A DNA stretch of 64,000 nt, taken from contig NZ_JAAMFB010000009.1 in assembly GCF_013322225.1 (NCBI RefSeq), positions 62,001 to 126,000 of the forward strand, given 5' to 3'. The notes under the pieces were generated by a model. It had not been told where the DNA came from. It was given only the letters and a program-made list of their open reading frames with translations, and searched no databases. How positions within the stretch are numbered: position 1 is the stretch's first letter; each line of letters begins with the position of its first letter. Position numbers and translations under genes: made by a program. Below, piece after piece: positions 45,860-54,898 of the stretch. The stretch is from Agrobacterium larrymoorei (lineage in GTDB: Bacteria; Pseudomonadota; Alphaproteobacteria; Rhizobiales; Rhizobiaceae).

Positions 45860-46345
45860 CAAGCCCGAAACTCGGTCACTCTTTTTGACGAAACTCCAGA
45901 TGTCCTTGCTGATTGCTGCTATCTCTGCGATCGACTTTTCCAGAGACTTTATTTCCTGATCGTCTACCGGCTCGACCTTGCCATAGCGAACCTGTTTGTC
46001 GTCCTCCACCAGCCGCATGAGCTGCGTGCTGGAGATGTCGCCGTTTTCATCGAAAGAGTAGATGCAGTGATTGTACTTGTTGCGCATCTTCGACTCTTTT
46101 TTCAATCGCGCCATGGCACCCAGCACTTCCTTTCGGTCAGCGGCTGATGTGGAGCGGAGCTTGGCGAGGCGCTCGACGAGATCGATACGGGCGCGGGTGG
46201 TATTCAAGGTCAGGAAAACGACGACCGCCCCTTCTTTGTCTACCTTCAACAAGTGGGCTATGACGTAAATCAGCAGACTTTCGGTGTTCGTCCAGACGTA
46301 GTTCAAACGACCGACAAGCAATAAAACCTCGGACATTGCCGCCAT
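45854..46345 (-). CDS. Hypothetical soluble protein, helical
   Basis: 163-residue protein that I do not recognise. It looks mostly helical (LNYVWTNTESLLIYVIAHLL and a Lys/Glu-rich C-terminal helix). The start at 46345 follows GGAGGGG by six bases, supporting a real gene. It overlaps the 3' end of alkB on the other strand by six bases. No function can be assigned. Confidence 0.65.
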   Translation of the reverse strand: MAAMSEVLLLVGRLNYVWTNTESLLIYVIAHLLKVDKEGAVVVFLTLNTTRARIDLVERLAKLRSTSAADRKEVLGAMARLKKESKMRNKYNHCIYSFDENGDISSTQLMRLVEDDKQVRYGKVEPVDDQEIKSLEKSIAEIAAISKDIWSFVKKSDRVSGLL

Positions 46346-46414
46346 GACGCCCCTCCATCCACGTTTCAAAACATGATAACGCGGATGAAGGGAAATACCA
46401 TTGCTCCGTTCGAG

Positions 46415-47767
46415 CTACCTTTCCTTGAAAGCGCGCGACATGCTGTCTTCGATCGGTTTCACGAGATAATCGAAGAAAGTACGAGAGGAGGTCTGGATCA
46501 GCACATCTGCTGGCATGCCAGGTACAGGGTGGAAACCATGCACCTTGGCAATTTCTTCGTCTGGAATCTGGACGCGGACAATATAGACATCCTTGACCTG
46601 CAAGCCTGCATTTTCTTCGATGCTATCGGCAGAAACGTAAAAGACGTTACCGGTCAAAACCGGTGTCGTGCGGCGGTTTAGGGCGGACAGGCGGATTGCT
46701 GCTGTTTCTCCCTCATGCAGTTGGTCGATGGAGGTTCTCAAAACCTGGGCTTCGATGATGAGCGGCACATGGGCTGGCAGGATTTCCATGATCGGTTTGC
46801 CTGTCGTGATGACGCCGCCAGCGGTATGGTAGTAGGAGCGGATAACCGTTCCGTTGACAGGAGAGCGGATCACCGTCCGATCCAGAACCTGCGCTGCCTC
46901 GCGCAATTGCTGGCGAACACTGTCGAGATCCGATTCCGCCGTTTCAAGAGCATCCAATGCCGCCTGCTTGTTGGAGTTGACGGCGATAACCGCTTCTTGA
47001 CGGAATTTGGCGATCTCCGCATCACTCTGGTTCATTTCGCCATCAAGCCGGGCGATGTCACCCATGGAATCCGCGATGGCCCGTTCAAGCGCAAGGATGT
47101 CCGTCTTGCGAATGACGCCTTCCTTGGCAAGCTGTGCCTTGGAATCACGTTCCTGAATCAGAAGCGCCTGTTGCCGTTCAAAGGCTGCTTTCTGGCCCTG
47201 ATAGCCGGTATAACGAAACTCCAGAGATTTGATGTTCTTCTCTGTGAGGTTAAGTTGTTCCTCAAGCTTATTAAGCTTGCTGTGAAAAACAACGTTTTGG
47301 CTCTGGATAATAGAGTTGATGTCGGGATCGCTGGCCTCAGCCATGACGATGTCAGGGACTTTGAAGGACTTGTCGCCCTGTGCTTCCGCCCGCAGACGGG
47401 TGACTATGGTCTCAAGGCGAAGCTGTTTCAGTTTTAACATGCGTTCGCTGGATAGTGCCGCTGTCTTGTCCAGGGTCAGAAGCACATCGCCTTCCTTCAC
47501 CACGTCACCTTCGCTGACCATCATTTCCTTGATAATGCCGCCTTCAAGGTGCTGCACGACCTTGTTGTTGCCGGTGGCAACGAAGCTGCCTTGAGCAATG
47601 ATAGCTGAGGAAAGTGGCGCGGTGCCTGCCCAATATCCGAAGCCGCCAAAAGAGGCGAAAAGGACGGCGAGGCCGGTGACGCTGTAAACCCTGATAGAGC
47701 GCGGCACTTCGCTATACCACTCGATCTGACCCTGCTCATCCGTCTTGTTCTTTTTTCCGAAAAGCAT
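46415..47767 (-). CDS. Type I secretion membrane fusion protein (HlyD/PrsE family)
   Basis: Periplasmic adaptor of a type I secretion system, about 450 residues. A short cytoplasmic N-terminus and one membrane helix (about 27-50) lead to a barrel-sandwich half (GNNKVVQHLEGGIIKEMMV), a long coiled-coil hairpin (about 125-290), the second lipoyl half (RSPVNGTVIRSYYHTAGG) and a beta-barrel. It links the ATPase encoded upstream to an outer-membrane TolC, which is not in the window. I chose ATG 47767; a TTG nine bases upstream overlaps the restored ATPase stop. Confidence 0.93.
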   Translation of the reverse strand: MLFGKKNKTDEQGQIEWYSEVPRSIRVYSVTGLAVLFASFGGFGYWAGTAPLSSAIIAQGSFVATGNNKVVQHLEGGIIKEMMVSEGDVVKEGDVLLTLDKTAALSSERMLKLKQLRLETIVTRLRAEAQGDKSFKVPDIVMAEASDPDINSIIQSQNVVFHSKLNKLEEQLNLTEKNIKSLEFRYTGYQGQKAAFERQQALLIQERDSKAQLAKEGVIRKTDILALERAIADSMGDIARLDGEMNQSDAEIAKFRQEAVIAVNSNKQAALDALETAESDLDSVRQQLREAAQVLDRTVIRSPVNGTVIRSYYHTAGGVITTGKPIMEILPAHVPLIIEAQVLRTSIDQLHEGETAAIRLSALNRRTTPVLTGNVFYVSADSIEENAGLQVKDVYIVRVQIPDEEIAKVHGFHPVPGMPADVLIQTSSRTFFDYLVKPIEDSMSRAFKER

Positions 47768-47772
47768 TGTTT

Positions 47773-49946
47773 TCAACCCTCTATCTGCGGAGATTGATCA
47801 CCTGGCTGAGCTTTGTTGCCGGAAAGTGCCTTCAGCACATCCATGCGTTCGCCAACATCGCGACCGAGCCGTCCTTCAGGATCATGATCTTGTCTACGCA
47901 TTGCAAAAGGGCTGGTCTCTGTGTGATCGTAACCGTGGTGATGCCCTGCTTCTTGGCGTGAAGCAGTGCTTTTGCCAGCGCCTGTTCGCCCTGCGTGTCG
48001 AGATTGGAGTTCGGCTCGTCCAGGACCACGAATTTCGGATCTCCGAAGAAGGCGCGGGCAAGGGCGATGCGTTGTTTCTGTCCGCCGGAGAGCGGAGCGC
48101 CATCTGCAGCGACGACTGTTTCGTAGCCCTGCGGGAAACCGGCGATCAGTTCATGAACATCCGCCAGCACGGCAGCTTCGAAGATTTGCCGATCCTCCAC
48201 ATCGTCGCGCATTCGGCAGATATTGGCCTTGATCGTGCCGGGGAAAAGCTGCACGTCCTGCGGCAGATAGCCTATGCTCTCACCGAACTGGCGCTGATCC
48301 CAGTTACGCAGATCCATCAGATCGAGGCGCACATTGCCGGAGGTGGGTAGAACGGAGCCGACCAACATCTTGCCGAGCGTGGTTTTTCCGGAGCCGGAAT
48401 TGCCGATAATGGCGAGGGATTCTCCCTTTTTGAGCGAGAAGGAAATCCCGTTCAGTATCACCTTCTTCTGGGGAGGCGGAACGAATAGAATGCGCTCGAC
48501 GTCCAGCCGTCCTTCCGGGTTGGGCAGGCGCAGGCGGGGAAAGTTCAGCGGCGAATTGATTAGCAGCTGTTTGATACGCCCATAAGCGGAGGCGGACTTG
48601 TTGAACTGGTGCCAGCCTTCAATGGCGCCTTCGATTGGGGCCAGAGCGCGACCGGACACGATGGATGCGGCAATCACCATGCCGCCCGTCAATTCACCGG
48701 ATAGGGAAAGATGCGCGCCCCAGCCAAGCAGCGCGATCTGCGTTATCATGCGGCAGGCCTTGGAAACGCCTGAGAAGATGATGTTACGATCCTGCGCGGC
48801 GACATGCGATTTCAGCGAGCCTGCGGTTTCCCGGCCCCACATTTTCACAGCCTCGGGGATCATGGCCAGAGCATTGATGATCTGCGAGTTGCGCGACATG
48901 CTATCGAGATGAAAATTTGCACGGCTGATATAGCCGTTGGCTTCCGCAAACTGTTTCGCCGTAAACTTCTGGTTCAGCCATGCGATGAGGAATAGCACGG
49001 CGCAGCAGGCCATGATGATGATGCCGAGATGCGGGTGGACGAGATAAACCACCAGGACGAAGAGTGGCATCAAGGGCGCATCGAGAAAGGCGATCAGCGT
49101 GCCGGATGTAAGAAATGACCGGAGTTGCTGAAGGTCCTGTAATATCTGATAATCCTTGCCGCTCCCATGCAGCGACGCGCGCGCTGCGGCACTGAGAATA
49201 GGAGCACCAAGCTGCACCTCCAGCTCCACCGCGGTCCTCATCAGAATGAAGCGGCGGATGGAATCCATGAAAGCCTGCAGCAACACCGCGCCTACTACTG
49301 CGATGGTGAGCATCACCAGCGTATCCATGGAACGGCTGGTCAGAACGCGGTCGGAAATCTGGAAGAGGTAGAGCGGTATTGCTAAGAGGAGAATGTTGAT
49401 GGCGATGGTGAAAAGCATAACGATGACCATGTTACGCCGAACTGCGGCAATGCCCTTTGCAAGGCTTGCTGCAAAGTTCACTGGTTCACTACGCTTGTGA
49501 AAGCCGCTGTGGCTTCCATCACCCCCGCCACCCCCACCGCCGCCATTCAATTCTGGCGTCCTGCCGTTTCCGCCACCGCCATTTAGTGGGCGGCGTTCGT
49601 TTTCGCGTAATGGGCCATTGTTGTTGTCGATGGTTTTTACGAACGGAATTTCAGGCGGCGATTTCAGATCGGCCTTGTTGCTGGGCGCATCGCGCATGAC
49701 CGGTTGAACGTGCGGCACGTCTTTACCCGCCTCCAATCGCTCCTTTGTATGTATGCGAGGCTCAACACGCTGAACCATTTGCTCGGGGGGGGCCGGGGGA
49801 GTGGAAAGCTGGCGCAGGTTTTCGACGGCATCGTTGATCGCGGCCACGCAGGCTTCTGCCGCGTTTTTACCGCCGTCGCCGTTCTTCCCACTCGCCAGGT
49901 CTACGACCCGGCCTTGCTCGATTTTGTTTCTGGAAATGTGATCCAT
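47773..49946 (-). pseudogene. Type I secretion ABC transporter (PrtD/PrsD family), apparent 3' frameshift
   Basis: Exporter ATPase/permease, about 715 residues after frame repair. An unusual ~150-residue N-terminal cytoplasmic extension with a Gly-rich run precedes the membrane domain. The ATPase has Walker A GNSGSGKTT, signature LSGGQKQRIALARA and Walker B FVVLDEPNSNLD. The H-loop reads TITQRPALL, with Gln instead of the usual His. As given, the frame ends early (...GSVAMLANAWMC) at 47832. Adding one base in the A/T run at about 47854 restores GSVAMFGERMDVLKAL and a stop at 47773, directly before the hlyD-type gene. This is either a sequencing error or a true truncation of the last ~25-30 residues. 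ATG 49946 is preferred over an upstream TTG. Confidence 0.88.
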
Positions 49947-49971
49947 TTTTTGTTCCCCTGGGACGCCGTTT

Positions 49972-52002
49972 TTAGGCAACGGCTGTTTGCATGACGTCGA
50001 CCGGATGGGCCTGCGACCAGGAAAGGTCGTGTCCAGAGGTTATGACGGCGTCTGCGCTGTGGTCTGTCGATGTGTGGTCGTCACCGAGAAAGGCGATGAC
50101 TTCATTTGCTAGTGGCGCGCCCGCTGGATGAGGCTGGGTGGCATCGTTTTCAATGATGCCGCCCTGGATGAGAACCGCATCCGAATAAAGATGACCGGCC
50201 ACATAGGTTGAGCCGCCGAAGCTGTCGTAATCGACGATCTGGGCTATGTTGACGACAGCGTTGCTGCCGGTATCGATATGAACATCGGCATGCTCATTGT
50301 TCGCCAGAACTTTTGAGGCAGCCTGCGTCACATCATCGGCGTCGCCCAGAACGCTTACCTGTTTAACGTAGGTGACGTCGTAGAGATTGCCGGTAATGTA
50401 GAGGACGTTGAGGCCGGAATAGCCCGCGAAATTTGCATCATGTGCAAGTCCCGCTGGCATATTCGGGTCCCTGTCGTTGATCGCATTGACGGTGTCGTGC
50501 ATGTAATCCGGCACGGCGGCGAAGCGGTCGTTGCCCCCGACATTGTGGATCGAAGCTTCATTCCAGATGAGGTTGTTGCCGGACTGCACGATGCTGCCGG
50601 TGCCCGAACCGTCCAACGAATGGATCGTGTCATTGTCGTAGAGCACGGAAAGTTGAGAGATCATGTTCATGTCGATGACGTTGCCACCGACGATGACGAG
50701 ATCATACTGCATGCCGATGCCGAGAAACTTGGCAAGGTCGAGAACGCTGTTGCCTCCGGTCAGCACGCTTGCATCCGCGCCGGATGTGGTAACGGTCATC
50801 GTGTCGTTGTCGGAAACGAAGTGATATTGCTCGATCCAGTGGACGAAGGACACATCGCCTTCGACATAGCTCACGCGCCATGCGTTCGGAAATATCGTTG
50901 TATCCTTGGCATCATCTGCATGGCTTGCGTCGGAACTGCTTTGCCAAGTGGTCCGCTCGAACGACGCGATGTTGTTTGCGACGGTTGCGGCGTGATCTTC
51001 CTGTCTGGAAAACACCGAGCCTATTTCGTCGTGATCGCTGTAGACATAAGACTGCGTGATCGCGTCGATCTGATGGTAATTGCCCATCACCGCCATGACG
51101 GGCGAGATGATGCCGGTTTCCGTTACTGCGACGACATTCGCGACGAAGTTGCCGCCTGCCGCGACATCGAGCTTGTTGCCAGCCGCGCTGTGGTCTTCCA
51201 GCGGAATGTCGCTTTTCTCAGGCTCTGACGCCGGTTTGGCGATGCCCCGGTCGGGCATGTAATCATTGACATCCGGGTGAGCGCTCACAAGCGCGCCGTT
51301 CATATATGTGCCGCTGATGGAATGATCTGCCAGCACAAAGTCCTGGTTGGCACGTGTTCCAAGCGAGGCGATATCATGTTCTTGCGCGTTCTCTACATAA
51401 TCATGCACCGTTTTGGCGATGGCCTGTACGCCGTCATAAGTGTCCGTGCGGTGGAACGTGCTGAATGGGGTGAACTGCTGGGCTTCGTTATAGAACTCCG
51501 TGGTGCGAAGTGTAACGAAGGTCGTATCGCGGGTCGTGTTCGGACCATCCGTCATGTTCAGATAGTCGTCATCGAACAGCAGGTTTACCTGTGACAGATG
51601 GGCGATTGTGGAGCCGGGACCGGCGAAGAGTTGCAGTTCCTGCGGTTCTTCGTAAGAGAAGCCGCTGCCCTGTGGATTGAAATGAGGCGCAATCACCGCT
51701 TTGGATGCGATCTCGGAAAGCCTGCGGAGACTGGCTTCAAAAGTTTGGGCCAGATGGCTGGCGCCATGTGAGTGATGCAAGCCGTCATGCGGGGCGCGAT
51801 ATTTTACGCCGGGCTGGTAATCCTGAAGCTCGGTACCGTCGATCTGATAGGGAATATCGGTGTCGTGCGACGATGGAAGGCCGTGAGGGTTGTCTATCGC
51901 ATGGCCCTCGATATATCGCGCGTGCAAGCGGGCTTCTTCGGTTTCCGCGTCGAACAGCCCGATAAAATGGGCGATCATGTCTGTGATTTTATCAGTATAC
52001 AT
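49972..52002 (-). CDS. Candidate type I secretion substrate, large acidic protein
   Basis: 676-residue protein of unknown fold with no Sec signal and no membrane helix. It is rich in Asp, Asn, Ser, Thr and Val, with many short hydrophobic strands (DLVIVGGNVIDMNMI, LNVLYITGNLYDVTYV, STYVAGHLYSDAVLI) that suggest a beta-strand repeat or solenoid with a recurring xxGNxxD-type turn. Classical RTX nonapeptides are absent. It lies between an Asn-rich protein and the type I ATPase gene in the same direction, and it ends in a hydrophobic tail (VDVMQTAVA) as type I signals often do. It has a good ribosome site (GGAGGATC). Surface adhesion or a matrix role is a guess. Confidence 0.82.
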   Translation of the reverse strand: MYTDKITDMIAHFIGLFDAETEEARLHARYIEGHAIDNPHGLPSSHDTDIPYQIDGTELQDYQPGVKYRAPHDGLHHSHGASHLAQTFEASLRRLSEIASKAVIAPHFNPQGSGFSYEEPQELQLFAGPGSTIAHLSQVNLLFDDDYLNMTDGPNTTRDTTFVTLRTTEFYNEAQQFTPFSTFHRTDTYDGVQAIAKTVHDYVENAQEHDIASLGTRANQDFVLADHSISGTYMNGALVSAHPDVNDYMPDRGIAKPASEPEKSDIPLEDHSAAGNKLDVAAGGNFVANVVAVTETGIISPVMAVMGNYHQIDAITQSYVYSDHDEIGSVFSRQEDHAATVANNIASFERTTWQSSSDASHADDAKDTTIFPNAWRVSYVEGDVSFVHWIEQYHFVSDNDTMTVTTSGADASVLTGGNSVLDLAKFLGIGMQYDLVIVGGNVIDMNMISQLSVLYDNDTIHSLDGSGTGSIVQSGNNLIWNEASIHNVGGNDRFAAVPDYMHDTVNAINDRDPNMPAGLAHDANFAGYSGLNVLYITGNLYDVTYVKQVSVLGDADDVTQAASKVLANNEHADVHIDTGSNAVVNIAQIVDYDSFGGSTYVAGHLYSDAVLIQGGIIENDATQPHPAGAPLANEVIAFLGDDHTSTDHSADAVITSGHDLSWSQAHPVDVMQTAVA

Positions 52003-52155
52003 GATTGATCCTCCTCTCGAACACGCTGATCACGTGCCGCCTGAGAGGACTGGATCTGCCTCACACTGCGCGCACGTCAGCCTGTCTTCCGGCGTTCAAA
52101 CCGGAAACTGCACCGGCGGATGCCGGTGCAGTCTTGTCGCTTGGAGAGGAAATAA

Positions 52156-53139
52156 TCAGGCGCCGCCGTCTTCGCCCACATGGTGGGAGTCGCCGCCGAT
52201 GACGCTGCCATCGAAGGAGTTGGTGAGGAGGTTCGCACCCTGCACCAGTTCCAGATGGTAACCGGAGTTCGCGAGGATTGCCGAAGCGTTCGTGGAACTG
52301 GAGCCGGTAATGTCGTCGTGGGCCTTGAGGTCCCAACCCTTTCCGTCCATATCCACGCCTTCTGCACCCGTTGCCGAGCCGCCATTGGCGGAGAGCTGGT
52401 TGTTTGCGCCCTGGTTATCCATGTTGACGTTGTAGGCGTAGTCCTGATCGGCGATGTGGTTGGCCTGAACAAGGCTGAATGCCGAGTCGTTGCCATCGCC
52501 ATTCAGCGAGTTATTGAGGATGCTGTCGACATTCAGGGAGAAGGAGAAGTCGTCACCGATATTGAAGGTGAGGTCACCGCCTGCAACACCGAGATTTCCG
52601 ATGTCCTTGACATGTTCTATGGTCGAGAAATCGGTATCGGTCTTTGAGAAAGCGGTATTGAAGCTGTCAGACGTCGTTTTGATGTCCGTGTCCGTATTGG
52701 AGTAGCTGAAGCTCTTATTGTCGACGTCCGTGTGGGTGATTGTTTTGTTGTCGCTGTCGCTGATGCTTGTTGATTTGGAATCGTAGCTCCAGTCGTAATC
52801 GCTCTTCACATGCGTGTCGTTGTCATTGACTGTCGTGTTGTTCGAATTGGTCGTCGTGTTGGTGTCGACGTCGGTATGCGTCTTGCTATCGTAATTCCAG
52901 TCGTAGCTATTGTTGCGGTCGTCACCGTTATCGGTCGCGACCTGGACCTTCGCATCAACATCCAGATTCTGACTATTGTCTTGGGTGTTGTAGGTATTGT
53001 CGCGATTTCCGCCATTGCCGACGCCGACATTGCTGTCTTCTACAGAGCTGTCATTTGTCGCTGTGTTGGCAAAGCCATCTGCGAGCGCACCGATTTTGGT
53101 GATGTCGTCGCCACTAGCTTGTTGTGGATGATTTCCCAT
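52156..53139 (-). CDS. Asn/Asp/Ser/Thr-rich candidate secreted protein
   Basis: 327-residue, strongly acidic, low-complexity protein with no Cys, no signal peptide and no membrane helix. Residues about 40-175 are made of Asn, Asp, Ser, Thr and Lys with imperfect repeats such as YDWNYDSKTHTDVD and YDWSYDSKSTSISD, and ITHTDVDNKS. The C-terminal 150 residues are less biased and contain FNIGDDFSFSLNVDSIL, then a Gly-rich stretch and tail VGEDGGA. It is the first gene of the type I secretion operon, with GGAGGG before the ATG. Probable secreted, perhaps calcium-binding or disordered, matrix or surface protein; no family recognised. Confidence 0.8.
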   Translation of the reverse strand: MGNHPQQASGDDITKIGALADGFANTATNDSSVEDSNVGVGNGGNRDNTYNTQDNSQNLDVDAKVQVATDNGDDRNNSYDWNYDSKTHTDVDTNTTTNSNNTTVNDNDTHVKSDYDWSYDSKSTSISDSDNKTITHTDVDNKSFSYSNTDTDIKTTSDSFNTAFSKTDTDFSTIEHVKDIGNLGVAGGDLTFNIGDDFSFSLNVDSILNNSLNGDGNDSAFSLVQANHIADQDYAYNVNMDNQGANNQLSANGGSATGAEGVDMDGKGWDLKAHDDITGSSSTNASAILANSGYHLELVQGANLLTNSFDGSVIGGDSHHVGEDGGA

Positions 53140-53954
53140 TTCGTACCCTCCGAAAAAGTTCGGAGCAGCTTTTCGAAATCCCTCTCATCTTAAATGGGAT
53201 TTTGCTCGCGCTCACTCCGATTGTTTCACACGGTGCAGACGTACACACTACCTCTCGCCTGCGGTTTGATCGGCCCTTTCAGGGCTCTCTGCTTTTGGGA
53301 TGTGCGCAAGACGCAATAAATTAGACATGCGCGTATCCATTCTCCATCGCGAACGATGCAGGCTGTATGCTTCAGTTGTCTGGTCTTTTGCCGGTTTCCA
53401 CTTGCAGCAACGCAAACACAAAGTTCTGCTCGGAAGGCCGATCAGTTGCGCTTCGTGGCAACGGCGCTGAATGTGTCGAAGTTGCCCGCTGGTTTCTAGC
53501 TGCTAAATGGGATTAAGCACGGCGGAAGAGGTGAGATGAGCCGACATCTATCGCTCCATCACCGTGCGGAACGGTGCACGAATGATACATTTCTGCAACA
53601 CGATGTTAGGCCTAAAACCAACTGTCAAAAGCGAAATAAAAAATCATAAGCACAACCAAAGGATAATTTAGAATTAAAACAAAACCAAAGGCTTTTATTT
53701 TTAATATGTATTTTTCAGTATCCTTAATTAGCCCATCTTTCATCCCTGTTTTTGGCGCATTTTTTTTCGCTAATATGTGCCGTAACCCTTTCGGGCAATT
53801 TATTTTGTAGAAATTTTGTACTAGTTTTCGTGATTAATAAATAACTAGCGGTAGCTGTCCGCAACATCACTAGCCCACAGAAATTCTCGTGTGTGTTGAA
53901 TGTTCCTGCAAGAATAAAACTAATACAACTGCGTAACGCTACAGGGAGGCGTAT
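53140..53954. promoter_or_regulatory. Long divergent region between secretion operon and luxR-type gene
   Basis: About 815 bases without a convincing gene. The part near the luxR gene (about 53620-53780) is very AT-rich and contains ACCAAAGG twice (53655-53662 and 53684-53691), 29 bases apart. Promoters for both directions should lie here, but I cannot place them. A 187-codon minus-strand ORF that crosses the luxR gene is a shadow. Confidence 0.5.
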
Positions 53955-54728
53955 ATGTTCATGGTTGCGTCCAGAGTAATAGATGCGAAGCAGACCAAGC
54001 CACTCATGACAAATGGTACAATCCTCGTCGTTGCAAATGCAGATCTTTTTTCCGAATGTCTTGTTGAGGCATTGGGAAAAAAATTTCCTGCCTGCGACGT
54101 TGTCAGCGCCGGCCCATTCGGCACCGTTCCGGATGGTTATACTAAGGATGTAAAGCTCGTACTTCTTTATCGTTTGTCTGGCTCTAGGCTGAACGAGCTT
54201 CTCGGAGAGCTTCAACTGAAGCATCCAGATTCGCAGATCGCTCTCGTCATCGACGCAATCGACATGATCGAGGCTTATCTCAAGCAACTGGTGGAAACCC
54301 GTATTATTGACGGCGTGTTGCCTCTCAATCTAAGGTTGGACGTCTTTATGGCGGCTGTGGACCTGCTGATCAAAGGCGGAGAGCATTTCCCGTCCGCTCT
54401 TCTTGGCAGGTTGACCGCAGGCCCTGAAGTGTCTTCCCGCACGGTTTACGATGCCCGTTCGGTGGTCGCAAATCGCGCAGATGCACTGGCTGCAAAAAAA
54501 GATGAGTTCTCTGCACTTACAACGCGTGAAGTGCAGATACTTGATCTGCTATGCAAGGGTACGCAGAATAAGATCATAGCCGACCGGCTTCATCTCTCCG
54601 AAAACACGGTTAAAGTTCATGTTCGAAACATTTATAAGAAGATGAATGTTCGCAACAGAACCGAGGCTGCATCCCGCTTCTTCCATAAGGATGACGGGGC
54701 TGCTGAAGGCGTAAAGTGGCGCAACTGA
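53955..54728 (+). CDS. LuxR/NarL-type regulator with degenerate receiver domain
   Basis: 257-residue DNA-binding protein. The C-terminal GerE/LuxR helix-turn-helix is clear (LTTREVQILDLLCKGTQNK, then LHLSENTVKVHVRNIYKKM). The N-terminal ~130 residues have a receiver-like strand pattern (GTILVVANADLF, VKLVLLYRL), but the usual phospho-acceptor Asp is not at the end of the third strand, so it is likely phosphorylation-independent. A good ribosome site (GGGAGG) is five bases before the ATG. Divergent from the type I secretion operon, which it may regulate. Confidence 0.88.
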   Translation: MFMVASRVIDAKQTKPLMTNGTILVVANADLFSECLVEALGKKFPACDVVSAGPFGTVPDGYTKDVKLVLLYRLSGSRLNELLGELQLKHPDSQIALVIDAIDMIEAYLKQLVETRIIDGVLPLNLRLDVFMAAVDLLIKGGEHFPSALLGRLTAGPEVSSRTVYDARSVVANRADALAAKKDEFSALTTREVQILDLLCKGTQNKIIADRLHLSENTVKVHVRNIYKKMNVRNRTEAASRFFHKDDGAAEGVKWRN

Positions 54729-54749
54729 CGCTATGGTGACTGCAAGGGC

Positions 54750-54779
54750 TAAACGGCAGCGCAAAGATACTGCCGTTTA
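54750..54779 (+). terminator. Hairpin after the luxR-type gene, probable terminator
   Basis: Perfect stem TAAACGGCAG / CTGCCGTTTA with a 10-base loop, 21 bases after the stop. No long T run follows. Confidence 0.6.
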
Positions 54780-54898
54780 ACGTGTGATTGCATCCATATA
54801 TTAACCCTAAATGCGCTTTGGGCTTTTCGCACGGCTTAAGTTTACCTGTCGTTTTCCGGTCGCCTGTAGTTTTTCAGGCAAACAGGATCGGAAAAATA

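Noticed and set aside
53724..54287. 187-codon minus-strand ORF overlapping the luxR-type gene start
   Set aside because: It is antisense to a gene with a clear HTH domain and good ribosome site, and has no recognisable content.
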